A program made the position numbers and the translations under genes. 64,000 nt of DNA from Apoderus coryli (taxonomy: Eukaryota > Arthropoda > Insecta > Coleoptera > Attelabidae), in NCBI GenBank assembly GCA_911728435.2, contig OU452204.1, positions 11,842,001 through 11,906,000 on the forward strand. The letters run 5' to 3'. Below, one piece after another: positions 1 through 11,600 of this stretch (its first letter is position 1; every line of letters begins with the position of its first letter). Under the pieces are notes generated by a model. It had not been told where the DNA came from. It searched no databases and worked only from the letters and a program-made list of their open reading frames with translations.

Positions 1-660
1 AATATACCTATGACCAGTATCTTGAACAAAATTTTAGTTACATTTTATGAATTTCCATATGTAGATATATATCCATAATGTACATGAATTATTTGCAGTA
101 ATTGAAGATATTCTCATTTCTATAATATGTTTTATTAAATCCCAAACTATTGAAAAAAAAAATTATATATTAAGTCATATTAACTCCTACAAGGATGTTT
201 GGTGCTTAGTAACTTTATCGCCGTCAGAGACTGGAGTTTGGTATTTTGATGAATTGTGCAACCCAGTTGGGAAATACGATCCTGACTGCAATATAAGATG
301 AAAACTGTGAACGAAATGGTACCTATTTTAATTACTCCTTTTCAAAATTTGTCCACTGACATTTTTTAATAAATACGTTCATGTTTTCATGAAGAATTGA
401 CCCTATAGGTCAATTAATGTCGGGATAATAAGTAAAATAAAATTTAATATGAGGTAAATAGACCTGTAATACTAAATTTCTGGAAATGAGACTCATACTG
501 AACTATTTATTAACACACAAAGATAGAGCTGCTTCTTTCAAATATCTAGAAAAAATTTACCTTAGAGTTAAATGTTAATTGGCGTCACTTTTGCAAGCTT
601 CTTCTAATTACTTTGGTCATATATTTAGAATGTAAACTTTATTTCTTAAATGTAGTAATT
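1..660. other. AT-rich stretch, nothing recognised
   Basis: No coding pattern, transposase motif or clear repeat was seen on either strand. Confidence 0.5.
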
Positions 661-1060
661 AAATACCAGGGTCGTTTCTAATCGAATTACACTCAGCAAC
701 AATGTGTTCTTTAGGTCTTCCACATTTCACTTCAGGTAAAAAAATCCAGTGGGTTTAAATCCGAGGATCGTGCAGGCCATTAGTGAGGTCTATTTCGGCC
801 AATCCACCAATTTCCATATGCTTCTGTGAAAAACTCACGAGAAACCCGACTAAATAGTGCACCATCGTGCGCCAAAGAGTACTATTACTTACATTCAAAA
901 CCTCAGCAAGAAGTACTGGATTTTTTTCAACCATGTTCAGCATATCGTCTTCCAGGTCTACCGTTCTTGCTGTATTTGGCCTTCCTGTTCCACCACTTCG
1001 TTTTAGTGTGCCTGTTTCATGAAGGCGTCGATGAATGCTTCCGAAAACAACATTTCGGGA
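661..1060 (-). pseudogene. IS630/Tc1-mariner-type transposase relic
   Basis: On the minus strand, about 1010 down to 755, the translation carries a helix-turn-helix-like segment (ARTVDLEDDMLNMVEKNP, then VLNVSNSTLWRT) of the kind found near the N-terminus of DDE transposases of the IS630/Tc1-mariner superfamily. A GGLAEIDLTNG-type stretch and an in-frame stop follow. The lower end (about 760-690) looks like a degraded C-terminal region. The middle of the protein, including a recognisable catalytic DDE triad, is absent, so this is an internally deleted, inactive copy. Relics of apparently the same family occur near 7.5, 12.2 and 31.6 kb. The family name is an inference from motif shape. Confidence 0.5.
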
Positions 1061-1574
1061 CAGGAGATTTCCACATCATGTTCAAACACCTCTCAGTGCT
1101 GTCACAGAGTGATAGAGAGTGAGTTGATGGGTGGACAGTGCTTCCGGTCGAGTCAGTAGAATTACCTGTGCCAAGTAGTTATGGATGTCAATGCCATGAC
1201 ACGATGCCAATAATACAGAAAAAAAATTCTATCAGGAGCCATACGCTGAGGAAATCTTTCAGTGTACAACCGCCTAGCTTCTAATGCTTGCTATCAGCGA
1301 GTCCATACATGAAGTGCATGTTGGTCATCTCAGCATTTGTATAGTACGTGTAATTCATATTAAGGGACTTCAACAAATTTCAAATTGATTGGCGCAGTCA
1401 AATAACATAAACGTTACTGATTTTTAGTCGAATTATTCGCAAATATTCTTGGTATGTTCAAAAATGTTTTAAATTTGTCTCTAATAAACGACGCAACATA
1501 TGAAATAACTACAAGTGACTGACAAAAAGTAGTAAGTAGTTTTAGTTCAATTCGTTCAAGAAAAATTGCGAAAA
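1061..1574. other. No recognisable feature
   Basis: AT-rich non-coding sequence. Nothing supported on either strand. Confidence 0.5.
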
Positions 1575-2200
1575 TCGCGGATGCCACACTTTATTTGAAG
1601 ATTTTCACAGTAAACATATTCCAGCACAACACAACATATTTACACATGGAACATTATTAGATACTTGATTTTCGAACACATTTAATTTACTCAACTACCA
1701 CAATAATATAACAAATATTAAAACATTCTTTTAGCTAAAAAAACTCCTAATTTATACTTATTTTTATTTTACTACTATTCACATGAACTAGATCTGGCAG
1801 AATTGTTTTTAAATGACACGTGTTGACACATTTGGCATTCGCATATTGATTTTTTATCATCCTCACCATCTACATTCCGGGCGCCTGCATTTAAAGACAA
1901 TTTTAAAAGCCTACCATGCCATAGCTATTGGCCAATTCTTTATTCTTTGTAATCGTAAATTGCGAGTTCAAAACTGGGTCATTGAACTTTTTTTATTATT
2001 ATTGAAAACTGGGTTATTGTTACTATCTATTGAAATTGTAGCCCGTCTACACATATTGTTACTCGAAGAAATGTATCGATATATTCTATCTTTCATTATT
2101 AGAGATACAAGAAATGTATCGATATATTCCATTCGATCTCTTTTCTTTTTAAGGTACTATCGTCTCGAGAATTGCAATTGAGTATATTGGCCGCTTGTAA
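1575..2200 (+). repeat. Dispersed repeat family R1, copy 1
   Basis: This block aligns in the same orientation with 39315-39750. Shared landmarks are GATGCCACAC at the start, TTAAATGACAC..GTTGACACATTTGGCATTCG in the middle, and CAAGAAATGTAT.GATATAT plus GTCTCGAG.ATTGCAA towards the end. It encodes no recognisable protein. An internal part (about 1975-2048, from GGGTCATTGAAC to TAGCCCGTCT) is in direct orientation here but inverted in the second copy. It is probably a non-autonomous mobile-element fragment of unknown class. Confidence 0.75.
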
Positions 2201-2615
2201 GATTATAAACGGTAACCTTGAGTACTTTAATGTATGGATGTTTGCGGGCTACCGCTTTAGGTTTATTTTCGTAAATTATGTTTACATATTTGTTTTTGTA
2301 ATGACCCCTAGTTTCTTTAATTTATGATACATACATATTCGTGTTTTTGTATTTGTTTTTCCTGTTTTCCAATAATTAATTTTAATTATGGTTATTTTTA
2401 TTGTTGCCTGCTAAGGCTAAGCTATTTTTTTTTTTGTATAAGATTTTGTCTTGTTTTTTGGGTATAGCAATATCTGTTAGACAATCAAGAGATTATTATT
2501 ATTATTTAGAAGTAATGACAAAATTAGAAACGCGTCGGACTAAATATATCGACCTACTACAAGGAGTATTTAGAATATGATGTTATTTTTGTTAGATGCA
2601 TATAGATATTTTTTC
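2201..2615. other. AT-rich stretch, nothing recognised
   Basis: T-rich non-coding sequence with short ATT runs. No supported feature. Confidence 0.5.
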
Positions 2616-2870
2616 ATAGTTAAAAAAATATTTATGTAGAAAATAAGAAAGTGAATTTAGAATTTTTCGATGGGAGACCAATCTCTCTCCGCTATCGAAA
2701 ATGTTATATATAAATTCAATGCCAGTCGTGGTACTAGCCAGTGGAGTAGTTGTTTTGCCTTGTTCTCTAAACTTATACATAACATTTTCGATAGTGGGGG
2801 CAGATTGGTCTCACATCGAAAAATTCTAAATTCACTTTCTTATTTTCTACATAAATATTTTTTTACCTAT
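2616..2870. repeat. Foldback element with ~95-bp inverted arms
   Basis: The left arm (about 2616-2711) and right arm (about 2776-2870) are near-perfect reverse complements: ATAG.TAAAAAAATATT at the left end matches the reverse complement of the right end. The central loop is about 65 bp. The arms include AAAATAAGAAAGTGAATTTA and ATCGAAAATGTTAT. This is the structure of a MITE or foldback element. Open frames on both strands encode nearly the same peptide only because the arms are palindromic. No convincing target duplication was seen. Confidence 0.85.
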
Positions 2871-4139
2871 CAATAAAAGACCTAAAAGAGATTATGTAGA
2901 AAACTAAAATGATTTTTTTCCAAAAAATAATGGTTGCCTTTAAAACGACGAACTTCTCAAGTCACCCTCGTATTTTTCTGATCCATAAAAATATTTGTAA
3001 AAAAAACTAAATTGAAATCTACATAACATATTAAAACTCCACCATACAGTAGTAGTGATGCATCCAACAGCGCCAAAACAAAACTCATAACAATATCAAT
3101 TTTCAGGGAAAATATTTCAATATTAAGACGCTCAACTTTCCACATAAATTTTCCACGTAAACATCCATTTTCCAGCAACACAACTATGGCTGGGCGATTG
3201 TAGTCTCTTCGCTAATGGTAATATACTACCATACTGCCGGGGTATAGATACATATGTGTAATATGGCCCAGTTTAGTTTTCTTGTTCGCATTTACCGTGT
3301 ATGAGTTATAAATGAGAGTGCTGTGGAAAACTCCGCAATCTTTGTTTGGGTGGCTGTGTTGTGGTTGGCATACACGTACAATTAGAAATAATGAAGATTA
3401 CGTGTTGTTTGTTAAATCTTGTGACGTATATGCGGGTTGAAGTACGACCCTGTATAGCACATAATATATTATGATGTTTAAGTAATTTTTTACTTGCTTT
3501 ATACGTTATTAACTTTTACTAGGCTATAAAGAAAATGGAAACGGCTATGTACAGGGTCTGATTACACAACAAGACGGCCGTGCATGAAAAACAGCGAATG
3601 TGCAGTTTTTTTTTATTTTGAATTCTTAGCGATTCCAAATTATGTTCCGAAACACCTCTTTTTGCCAGTTTAGAGACATCAGCGGCCCTTAAAAAATGGT
3701 TTGATGTGGTTTAGTTCTTGTCAGTACAATTTGCATTGGACCCAATTAGACATCTTGTTTGGATTGGTTTTTCCACGGTTTTCTTGTAGCTTTAAAAACA
3801 GACTTTGGACCTGCACATTTCTTCTCCCCACCCTATGTTGTGGGTTATACGGATTTTTTTCAGTTTTTGTACCATCGATGTCAACTTCTTCTTTCCAAAA
3901 ACTCATTTTAGCTCATGCGTCTTCTCACCTCTCCAAGTAAGTTCATATTAAAGCGTGAAAAAATTATTATGAGCAAATGAAGACAGATAAGAAAAATCAA
4001 GTTGAAAATTACTTTTCAGATTTTTCCGATGTTGACACCATGACCATATTCTGTTAGTAAAGAAGATTGGTTATGATGCAGAACATGTAAAATTGACACT
4101 GGAAAGCCCATTTTATGTGCGCATAACTATAATTCTGAT
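2871..4139. other. No recognisable gene
   Basis: Non-coding, AT-rich. Open frames around 3701-3940 on both strands show no known motif and are treated as chance. Confidence 0.45.
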
Positions 4140-4660
4140 TTAATAAATGGCCTTGACGATTTAAATGATGATCCTAGACCAGAAGCATCAAATCGTCCTG
4201 AGTTAGTAGAAAAAGTACATGAAATAATCGCTATCGATACAAAGTTTACTGCGAGATTGCTGGCAGAAAAATTACATTCATCTTACTGTACAATCTAAGT
4301 ACGCAATATTAACTGAAGATTTGGATAAAAGAAATAATCAGTTAAATAAGAAAAAATCTCGTGAGCAACGTTGCGGAGACATGAATCTAACAGCTGAAAA
4401 CGATACAGAATTTCTTGATTCGATCGTAGTTGCTGATGAAACATGGTGCTTTAAATCTGCAGAATGGAAGTCTAAAGAGGAGCAAAAAGCTAAAGAATTC
4501 CGTTTTTAAAAGTCAAGAAACAAGACTAAGCGTAAAGCATTCATCATTCATTTGGAGTAATTCATACTCGTTAGCGAGTGAATGCAGATGAAAGAACATC
4601 CAAGGATGAGCAAATTAGTTGATTGTTCCAAACATTCTATTGCGTTTTATTTTGAATAAA
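4140..4660 (+). pseudogene. Mariner-type transposase relic
   Basis: Reading the plus strand with frameshifts gives a mariner order of motifs. A DLNDDPRPEASNRPELVEKV segment comes first (after the first helix-turn-helix), followed by a TKFTARLLAEKLHSSYCTI second helix-turn-helix. Then come SREQRC and VADETWCF, which holds the catalytic aspartate of the DETW motif, and SAEWKSKEEQKAK and SRNKTKRKAFIIH. Stops and shifts interrupt it at several places, and the C-terminal half beyond about 4660 is not recognisable. Terminal inverted repeats were not found. The copy is inactive. Confidence 0.8.
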
Positions 4661-5119
4661 TATTAGCTTTGAAACACAATACCATGCTTTGTGATTCTAT
4701 AACTAAAAATTTCCTGTATATCTGACCTTGTTGGTTGGGAAGCTTAGAACTTATCGAATCGCCCACGCGCATAACCTAAATAAATCAAAATGTTGATTTC
4801 CCACAAACTGAACTTATAAATTTATTACAATATTTATTAAATGAAACATATTGATTAGTAAGTAAGAATCGTGATGGTAAATGGAGGCACGTTTTTAATT
4901 TGATCCTTGCGGTGTGTTTTGTGTGTCATTTCACTTTCGCACGCAGCGATATATAAACACATACACAGGCATACACACATTTTCCGTTAATTTGCCGCAA
5001 TCTGTGGCCAAAGCCCGTTGATTTATCTCCATCAGAATTTATGTACACACACTGAGAGTGGACCATCCTACAGGAGCAGCCAAAACTCAAAACACTGATT
5101 TATTATGCGGATATTAGAA
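4661..5119. other. No recognisable feature
   Basis: Non-coding. Short CA-rich patch near 4955-4980 (ACACATACACAGGCATACAC), otherwise nothing supported. Confidence 0.45.
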
Positions 5120-5169
5120 GACATATTATGTTTCTCGTACGTAGTACGAGTCTTTAGGAGTTTCTTCAG
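5120..5169 (-). ncRNA. Decayed hammerhead-like motif
   Basis: On the minus strand: CTGAAGA (5169-5163), a 28-nt region ending in a 7-bp hairpin (CTCGTAC/GTACGAG), then GAAAC (5134-5130). Next comes a stem-III-like hairpin ACAT-AAT-ATGT followed by C, which would give a GUC cleavage triplet. No pairing was found for stem I and the segment between CTGAAGA and the hairpin is too long, so activity is doubtful. It resembles the better copies at 40.4 and 62.7 kb. Confidence 0.3.
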
Positions 5170-5644
5170 GGAGCGCACAAATATTAAAGGGATGCTACCT
5201 TTAAAAATGCCATGACCCGGAGAAAACGCTCAATATATTTAATTTTTCCACTTTAACAATACAAAATACATTCTACAATTTTTAATCGAACTCTTTATAC
5301 AGTTAGACTTTGCCGTTTTCCTTCAGCGTTCGTCGTTAAGACTTGAAGAAGTTTAAACTTTTGTCGTTCCCATTCGCGAATCGACCAAGTATGAGTATAC
5401 AACATTTAACGTCTATCTCTTCAGTCATGGGCAACGCGCCGAAACTTTTATAATAAATAGCATGATTAGATTTTTCTTAAAATTTGTAACCACAATCTGT
5501 TGCCAGAAAAATAACGTTTCTTTTACAGCTGCAACACAAGGTAGCTCTTGTTTATATGTAAATAAAATAGAAAATTTATGTGACATTCGCTAAATATATT
5601 TGTGGTTGTCTTATTAACATACTAAAATAAGCCTCTACCTTTAG
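5170..5644. other. No recognisable feature
   Basis: AT-rich non-coding sequence with no supported element. Confidence 0.45.
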
Positions 5645-6331
5645 ATTTACCGAATGACCCAAGCAACATTATTGCTGAGCAAGATTTGTGTGCAGCCGCT
5701 TGCACAGAATCACTGTGCACGAAAGTCATTGAAAATGTTATCTGATAGGCAAGCGGTCATAAAGACCCTAAGTTAATCCAGATCTACATAAAGACCAGTG
5801 TGACCCTTAGATGTTGGGAAAACAATAATCTGCGTCTGGTCTGGATTCTTGGCCACTCTGATTTAAAGCGGCATGAAATGGTCGATTCTCTGGCAAAAGA
5901 GGGCGCTGAAGAAGGATTTATCAGACCAGAACCTGCAACTGGCATAGCGTTTAGCACTCCCAAATACATGCTTATACTTGGATGACGACAGAAGTTCAGG
6001 AATTTTGGCTAAATCATCCTGGTTTGGTACATTCGAAGGAGGTTATTAATCCATCGAAATAAAGAGCCAAGCCAGTTGTTGGTATAAGTAGATTTCATCT
6101 GCGCTACTTCGTGAGACTGTACAATGATCAATGTCGCTTGAATCTTCTTTCAGAAAAATTTAAATACCGCTTGTGTCTGGAACACGATGTATTATCCTCC
6201 TGCTCAGCTGTAGCTAGAACTAGAAATTAGACATTCGGTTAAGTAACCCTTCTACCAGCAACTAAAAGAAATCTCAGCCAGCAAAATAATCAACTGTTGA
6301 GTAATAAAGATTATTATTATAATTATTATTA
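5645..6331 (+). pseudogene. Non-LTR retrotransposon 3' end with RNase H relic
   Basis: The plus-strand translation around 5730-6190 contains LSDRQAVIKTL, LRLVWILGHSDLKRHEMVDS, LAKEGAEEGFIRPEPATGIA and, after frameshifts, ISRFHLRYFVRLYNDQCRLN. Together these match the end of an RNase H domain (W.(P/L)GH....NE..D.LAKEGA) and the following linker of I/R1/Loa-like LINE polyproteins. The sequence then ends at 6299-6331 in an AGTAATAAAGATTATTATT-type simple-repeat tail, as expected for a 3' end produced by target-primed reverse transcription. Everything upstream of RNase H is missing, so it is a 5'-truncated dead copy. A related relic lies at 59.2-59.7 kb. Confidence 0.75.
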
Positions 6332-6459
6332 AGCGTTATAATATCTAGTACTAACCCTATTTCAAAAAAGGCCAAGACAATGTGATGCATACTCATATAC
6401 TGTGGTCTTACCGCCATAAAATGCGGTATTAGATTCTACCCTTTTTAGTTTCCCGACCC
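6332..6459. other. Spacer, nothing recognised
   Basis: Short non-coding spacer between the LINE tail and the next repeat. Confidence 0.4.
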
Positions 6460-6880
6460 ATTGGGAAAGTATTGCTAGAAAAAAATTTGAGATAAAGACG
6501 GATAGCGATAGCGCCTAAACGCTTCTACCAATTGAGCCAAATTTTTGGTATATGGGTTTGGGGGAGTTCTAGGATGAACCCATTAATTTTTGGTTAAAAT
6601 CGGTTTATCCCTGTGATAGGGGTGGACAAATTTTCAAATAGCAGTAGGGGTCGAGTGATACATCATTTTAAAGCATTGTTTATCTGCTTTACAGAGATAG
6701 GTTACTTTTGAAATTTGATAAAGGGTTTTTAGCGTCATTCGCATGCTGAAGTTTCTAGGTTCGAATCCCAGCTCTGGCAATATTTTTGTTTTCTAATTTT
6801 TGAATAAAGTAGTTTTTTACGTTAGTTTATTGGAAACAGTGAAAATAATACAATTATAATAATAATTATTAAAAATTATA
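6460..6880 (+). repeat. tRNA-like dispersed repeat family R2, copy A
   Basis: This block aligns with the reverse complement of 28390-28905. Shared blocks are GATAAAGACGGATA, GGTAT.TGGGTTTG, CAGTAGGGGTCGAGTGAT.C, TTTATCTGCTTTACAG, TAGCTCTGGCAATA-like sequence and TAGTTTATTGGAAA. Near 6757-6780 it has a polymerase III B-box-like GGTTCGAATCC followed by CAGCTCTGGCAA. Unlike copy B it carries an extra ~36-bp block near 6506-6541. Read on the minus strand, that block is TGGCTCAATTGGTAGAAGCG, an A-box/D-arm-like sequence. A SINE or SINE-containing composite is likely. Confidence 0.75.
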
Positions 6881-7239
6881 TCTTGTCGGGAAAGCTTTGG
6901 CGCGAAACAACCGATTTTTTTTTTAGTGATATGGACAATTATAGCTTTATTGGCCTTTACAAATATTTGCTCCCCTGGCACCATCTCTGAAGTTGAAGCA
7001 ATTTTAGAAGAATATGATCTAGATCAAGAAGAAAGTATGACGATATCATATCATATTCCTCACCGCGCTAGATCTACAAACAAATCTTCAGTAGTGACCA
7101 TAAAAAAAAGGTATCAATTTAGATTCTGAGTAGAGAAATTTAGAGTTCCATCCTGTGAGGATGTAATTAATGATTATGATACTACGCAACTTGACTCCCC
7201 TATAATTAGGAAACCGGAAAATATTTCAAAAAACGCCGA
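6881..7239. other. No recognisable gene
   Basis: A short open frame at 6926-7129 has no family motif. Nothing else is supported. Confidence 0.4.
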
Positions 7240-7985
7240 GACTCGTCGATTTTTGTTCTTCAGGGGAGCGTTTTTGAGAGCTAAGCCAATTCCTTTTCCT
7301 AATCCTTAGCAACTCTAACTTTAAAATTTCAACGTACATATAGTGATGTATCATTTTTTGAAGTCGGTTGAGTTTTGACAGAATTATTGGTTAAAAACGA
7401 AAAGTGGTGGACAACCCAATGGTACGCGTAGTAATTTCTATACAAATGCCGCAACGCAACGTAGAGCAAGTCCTGTGGAATGACCAACAAGATCGCCCGA
7501 TCTATTTTCTTTGGACTTTTTCCTGTGGAGTCTTTTAAAATCACACGTGTACACCTGAAAGACTAGAAATGCTACGTCAGAGAATTGTAGAATATTGCCG
7601 ATTAGCAACAGCGGATATCTGCTCGAACAGAATTTCAAAACTGACTCTTATTGTATGCAAGTGCTATTTTCAGCAATAGGTACATTAAATAAATCTTGTT
7701 GATAATTTTTTTTAGCTTTTTTATTTTTGTCTTTTTCGTAAACTGATCGATACGTCAATAAAATTTGTGGATAAATTACTACGCGTACCGATGATTTGCC
7801 CACTATTCGTTTTCAACCAATAATTCTGTAAAAACTCAAACAATTTCTAAAATTGCAATGAAAAGGGCTTTAAAATAATGTGAGGTAGTTCCATTTGAAA
7901 TTTTAAGGTTGAGGTTTCCAGGGATTAGGGGGATGAATATATTATGGACTTGGCTTGACTGTCAGAAGAACAAAAATCGACGGGT
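7240..7985. repeat. Inverted-repeat element with ~190-bp arms
   Basis: The left arm (about 7240-7440) matches the reverse complement of the right arm (about 7773-7985). Matching blocks include GAGAC.CGTCGATTTTTGTTCTTC at the outer ends, CTAATCC near the middle, AGAATTATTGGTT.AAAACGA and GTACGCGTAGTAATT at the inner ends. The arms are diverged, so this is old. The interior (7440-7770) holds a transposase C-terminal relic, so it may be an internally deleted DNA transposon with long inverted repeats. Confidence 0.75.
7445..7680 (+). pseudogene. IS630/mariner-type transposase C-terminal relic
   Basis: The plus-strand translation reads MPQRNVEQVLWNDQQDRPIY, then FLWTFSCGVF, a stop, and ERLEMLRQRIVEYCR. 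This matches the end of the DDE domain (the FLWG motif region) and the C-terminal 'LRQRI' helix of IS630-type transposases. The N-terminal and central parts are missing. It sits between the two long inverted-repeat arms of the 7240-7985 element, which suggests it is that element's own transposase remnant. Inactive. Confidence 0.6.
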
Positions 7986-10675
7986 CTCTGCGCAAGAATA
8001 ATTTTCAGCTGTTTTGCCACATTCATCAGTGGGCAAAGCTGCGCAGGACGATTTCTCCACACCCTTAAATGGACCAGTCCACTTATAGTAGGTACTACGG
8101 AAATAATAACAAAACTTTCAATAGTTTTTGATTTTCCTTAATATGGATACAGTGTTTTTGAAACAAATCTTCCAAAAAGGAAAAAAAATAGAATTCTAAT
8201 ACCTTTGCAAAATAAATGTCATTGATTTTTGCTGCCCAGCAAAGCAAACACTTATGCTGCACTATATCAAGAATAATTTGAAAAAGCCAGCAAACAACCA
8301 AATCTAATACGAAATGAGGAAATATTTATCTATCTAATGTGTCTACGCGCCCTGTTTACATTTAATTGAAGTAAATAGGTTCGAATGAGGAAATATTAGT
8401 TATATATATGGTCAGTAAATCTTTATTTTTTGTGTGCATGGTGTATAGCTTACGTTGCTGTCTTTTTCTTTTCGCCACTAATCAAATTTATTAAACTTGA
8501 TTTGATTTGCTCTGTCTGTCTCCTTTTTTTATTTATTTTATTCTTCTTAACGATTATTTGTGAGATCGTGAGACAAGATTAATACTGTAGTTGCATGTTT
8601 TTAATTCAAGTGTGTGTATTTAGCAATCAAAATCCAACTAAGTACTAAAACTAAGTTAACAAATTCTCGTCACCAACTTTGAAATGAACGCATTGAGAGA
8701 ACTGCGCTTATATCAAGCTTATGAGCAGTTGCCTGCCTTTAGTAGCTAACATTTTGCATTTCGTAAATAACTGAAACAACTTTTTATATTCTACAATCTA
8801 ATCTGATAGAGCGATAGTGATTGGCTTGCCAGACTACTAAAAACTGCTTGATCCATTTTAAAATATGAGATACTTAGGTATTTTGTATTCTGAAGAATTA
8901 AGGGAAAATTTACAGACAGTCGCACTAAACTTTTAAAATATATCCTAAATCATTATTCCACAGGTATGTGTAATTTGACAGTTGTTTCTAGTGGTGGTGT
9001 AGGGTTTATCAAAAATATGGTATTCAATTTATGGTGAAAGCCATCTACGCTAAACAAATGTTGGATGCAACTGCGTATACATATCTGTGAATTACTTGCA
9101 GCATCTGTATTACATTAATAATCTATTAACGATCTTACCAATCCGTAATATGAAATTTTTAAGGTCTAGTTATACCTATAAGGCTGGAGAATGTCAAGCT
9201 ACCATATCATATGACTTGGAGGCCTCCAGTTATCCTTTTATAAATAAAAAGTGTTAAGATGCGTCATTTTTTCTTTTTTAATTATTAAATTTTAAATTTC
9301 TATTATTTAACTGTATTTAATTTAATATTAATCTTTATACATAAGTATGATAGAGAAAAAATGCCAGTCTCAAATTGCAAAATGTTCATTTACTGGTACA
9401 TTCACCCTATGTGATACGAAAATGAATGCTGCTGATACCGAAAATTTCATTTTTGTCATAGGCTCCCAAAAATTGCTATTATTAAGTCTGTAACATGATT
9501 ATTTTTGGGCCTAGTCGTTAACAGACTATTCCAAATATCCTTGGAAAGTGCACCATTGGTATCTTAGCAACAATTTAACTTAGAATACTTTCTTAAAGTC
9601 ACAAACGATCAAACCGTCGAAAGTTTGGTCGAAATGTTCTATGCCGAATTCCCTGGCGGTGAAAGCATGGTAGTGTGAACCAAATTTACAACATAACTAA
9701 AAGTCGTGTTGCTTTATGTAACAAGCAATTCGTAAATAAAGCCTCCCGCCGGGGAACTCGGGCGTATCTAGTGTTGGCAATAGGATTTAATGGAGTTGTT
9801 ACTTCTTGTCCGGCCATCGTTTGTGAACTGTGTTTCACCCTGCATATTGCCTACTCACACTAGATGTCGCCAAAAACATATTGTTGTAAGTATTTAGTTT
9901 TTTAAATTAGTTCTTACTTTTTCGTGCAAATAATTTAGCAATACATCTTGCCCACAAGAGTCTTATGAGGAAGGTAAATGACACAAACGTCCGACATGTT
10001 ACATTTACTCTTTCGATGTTCTAGAATATAATAATTTATTTCTTATTCAAATATTTCCTAATATTTTTCATATAGGTACTTTTTCGTAAGTTCATTTGTT
10101 TATGCTAAACTGAACACTTTAACTAAAAAAACGAAAGACAAACTGTTTAAATAATTTATAGCTCATTATAATTAATATTAATTACATTGCTCTCTTTGAT
10201 ATATATACACACACTAAATATAAGTACTTACACACATACTTCCACTTATCTACAATCTCCATTTTACACGGTTTGTTTCAGCGAGTTTAATCATTGAGTA
10301 AATTAACAACTACACTTATGTAGTTTACGTAAACTTAGGCAGTAATTAGTAATTAAGCGGCATAATATCGAAGTTTTTAACACCCTACTTCCCTTCAATT
10401 AGATTAATTTGTTAGGATGTGTTTCTGTGGCTTGTGTGTCCTTTTATAATTTATGTTGTTGTAGGTACTTAACTCAACAAATTAAAATATAATTTTAGTA
10501 AAAATCACACGAAACCCCATTGACTAACAATAAATTTATGTTTAAGATGTCTTAAAGAATTATGACTATAGTGACAATAATAACAATTGATGTTCTTGGA
10601 CTCAACATTAGTATAAATACCCAGTTTTAATCATTAATCTTTCAAACATTGTCGAACAAGCAACTCATGGAGAAA
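7986..10675. other. Long non-coding stretch
   Basis: About 2.7 kb without a recognisable gene. A CTGATGA-type sequence on the minus strand near 8020-8050 lacks a following GAAAC. The open frame at 9675-9863 has no known motif. The rest is AT-rich intergenic or intronic sequence. Confidence 0.45.
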
Positions 10676-11600
10676 ATCGAACACCGCGCCCTTATGAAGT
10701 TCCTGACAAAGCAAGAAAAGTCTGTTCAAACCATTATGGACGAGTTGCCATCGGTTTATGTGGAATGTTGCACAGGAAACACAACGCTTTACAAATGGCG
10801 ACGAGTTTCTTAATCAGAGTAGGGAATCCTCCGGCAAAAATCAAAAATTACACTGGAAGATGCTCAGCTGTAGAAAAAAGTCGCAGAAATGTTTGGCGTT
10901 CTTCCAGTATTTCTGATTTTTAACTAGTGCCGGAGGATTCCCCACTACGCTTTTTAAAAAGCTCATACTTGTAAACAGTTGTTTTTCATGGGCAAGATTA
11001 AACGTAAACCGATGCATCTAATTTTTAAAATTCTGCATGATCATCTTGGCAGTCAGTCAAAGCTCAGTGCAAGATAGGTGCCGAGAATGGTCTTGCCACC
11101 GCAAACACAACAGCGCGAATAATGATTTTTGCTGGAGACGAAACTCGGAGTCCACGCAAGACTCCACGCAGTGGCATAAAAACTACCCAAGAAGATTAGC
11201 GTCACAGCGTTGGCCAGAAAACTCATGGTGACTATCTTTTGGACTCCTTTTAAGGGCTTCTAAGATTGAATATCATATCATAGAACAGTAAAAGAAGCAA
11301 TCGGAGTAAAAAGGAAAGGAAAATTCATGAAAAGTCGTGTTGCGTGTGCCTCTATATTATAAGTTACCCACCCTCTAGTTCAGATCTGACCCCGAGCGAT
11401 TATTATTTTTTCCGAAAAATAGAATAAGAACTCCGTGGGAAGAAATTTACGAACGATGAAGAAGTGAGGAAAGCAGTTTCGGCATATTTTTAGAAGAAAT
11501 ATTCAATATTTTTTTATGAAGGTATAAGAAAATTAATAACTGACGTATCTGAGAAGTTTATTAGAGTTGCGCGTAAATATACCGAAAAAGATAAACAATA
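10676..11600 (+). pseudogene. Mariner transposase relic, nearly full order of motifs
   Basis: A broken mariner transposase can be followed across about 0.9 kb. The N-terminus is KIEHRALMKFLTKQEKSVQT with a helix-turn-helix and TTLYKWRRV near 10676-10810. KLSAR and VPRMVLPPQTQ occur near 11060-11110, followed by a GDET motif near 11140. HPPSSSDLTPSDYYFFRKIE, carrying the third catalytic position, lies near 11370-11430, and KKFTNDEEVRKAVSAYF plus YEGIRKLITDVSEKFI follow to about 11580. Stops and frameshifts are frequent. A 122-bp palindromic segment (10822-10943) interrupts it after the N-terminal domain. Inactive. Confidence 0.85.
10822..10943. repeat. 122-bp palindromic hairpin inside mariner relic
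   Basis: GGGAATCCTCCGGC at 10822-10835 is exactly complementary to the segment at 10929-10942. Further inside, AAAAATCA..AAATTACACTGGAAGA pairs imperfectly with TCTTCCAGTATTTCTGATTTTT. The arms are about 50 bp around a short loop. It sits where the mariner coding frame breaks, so it is either a tiny foldback insertion or a local rearrangement. Confidence 0.75.

Noticed and set aside
2592..2876. Two similar open frames on opposite strands
   Set aside because: They are the two strands of the same palindromic element; no protein family and no start context.
8020..8050. CTGATGA-type sequence on the minus strand
   Set aside because: It is followed by AGCTGAAAA rather than a closed stem and GAAAC, so it does not complete a hammerhead core.
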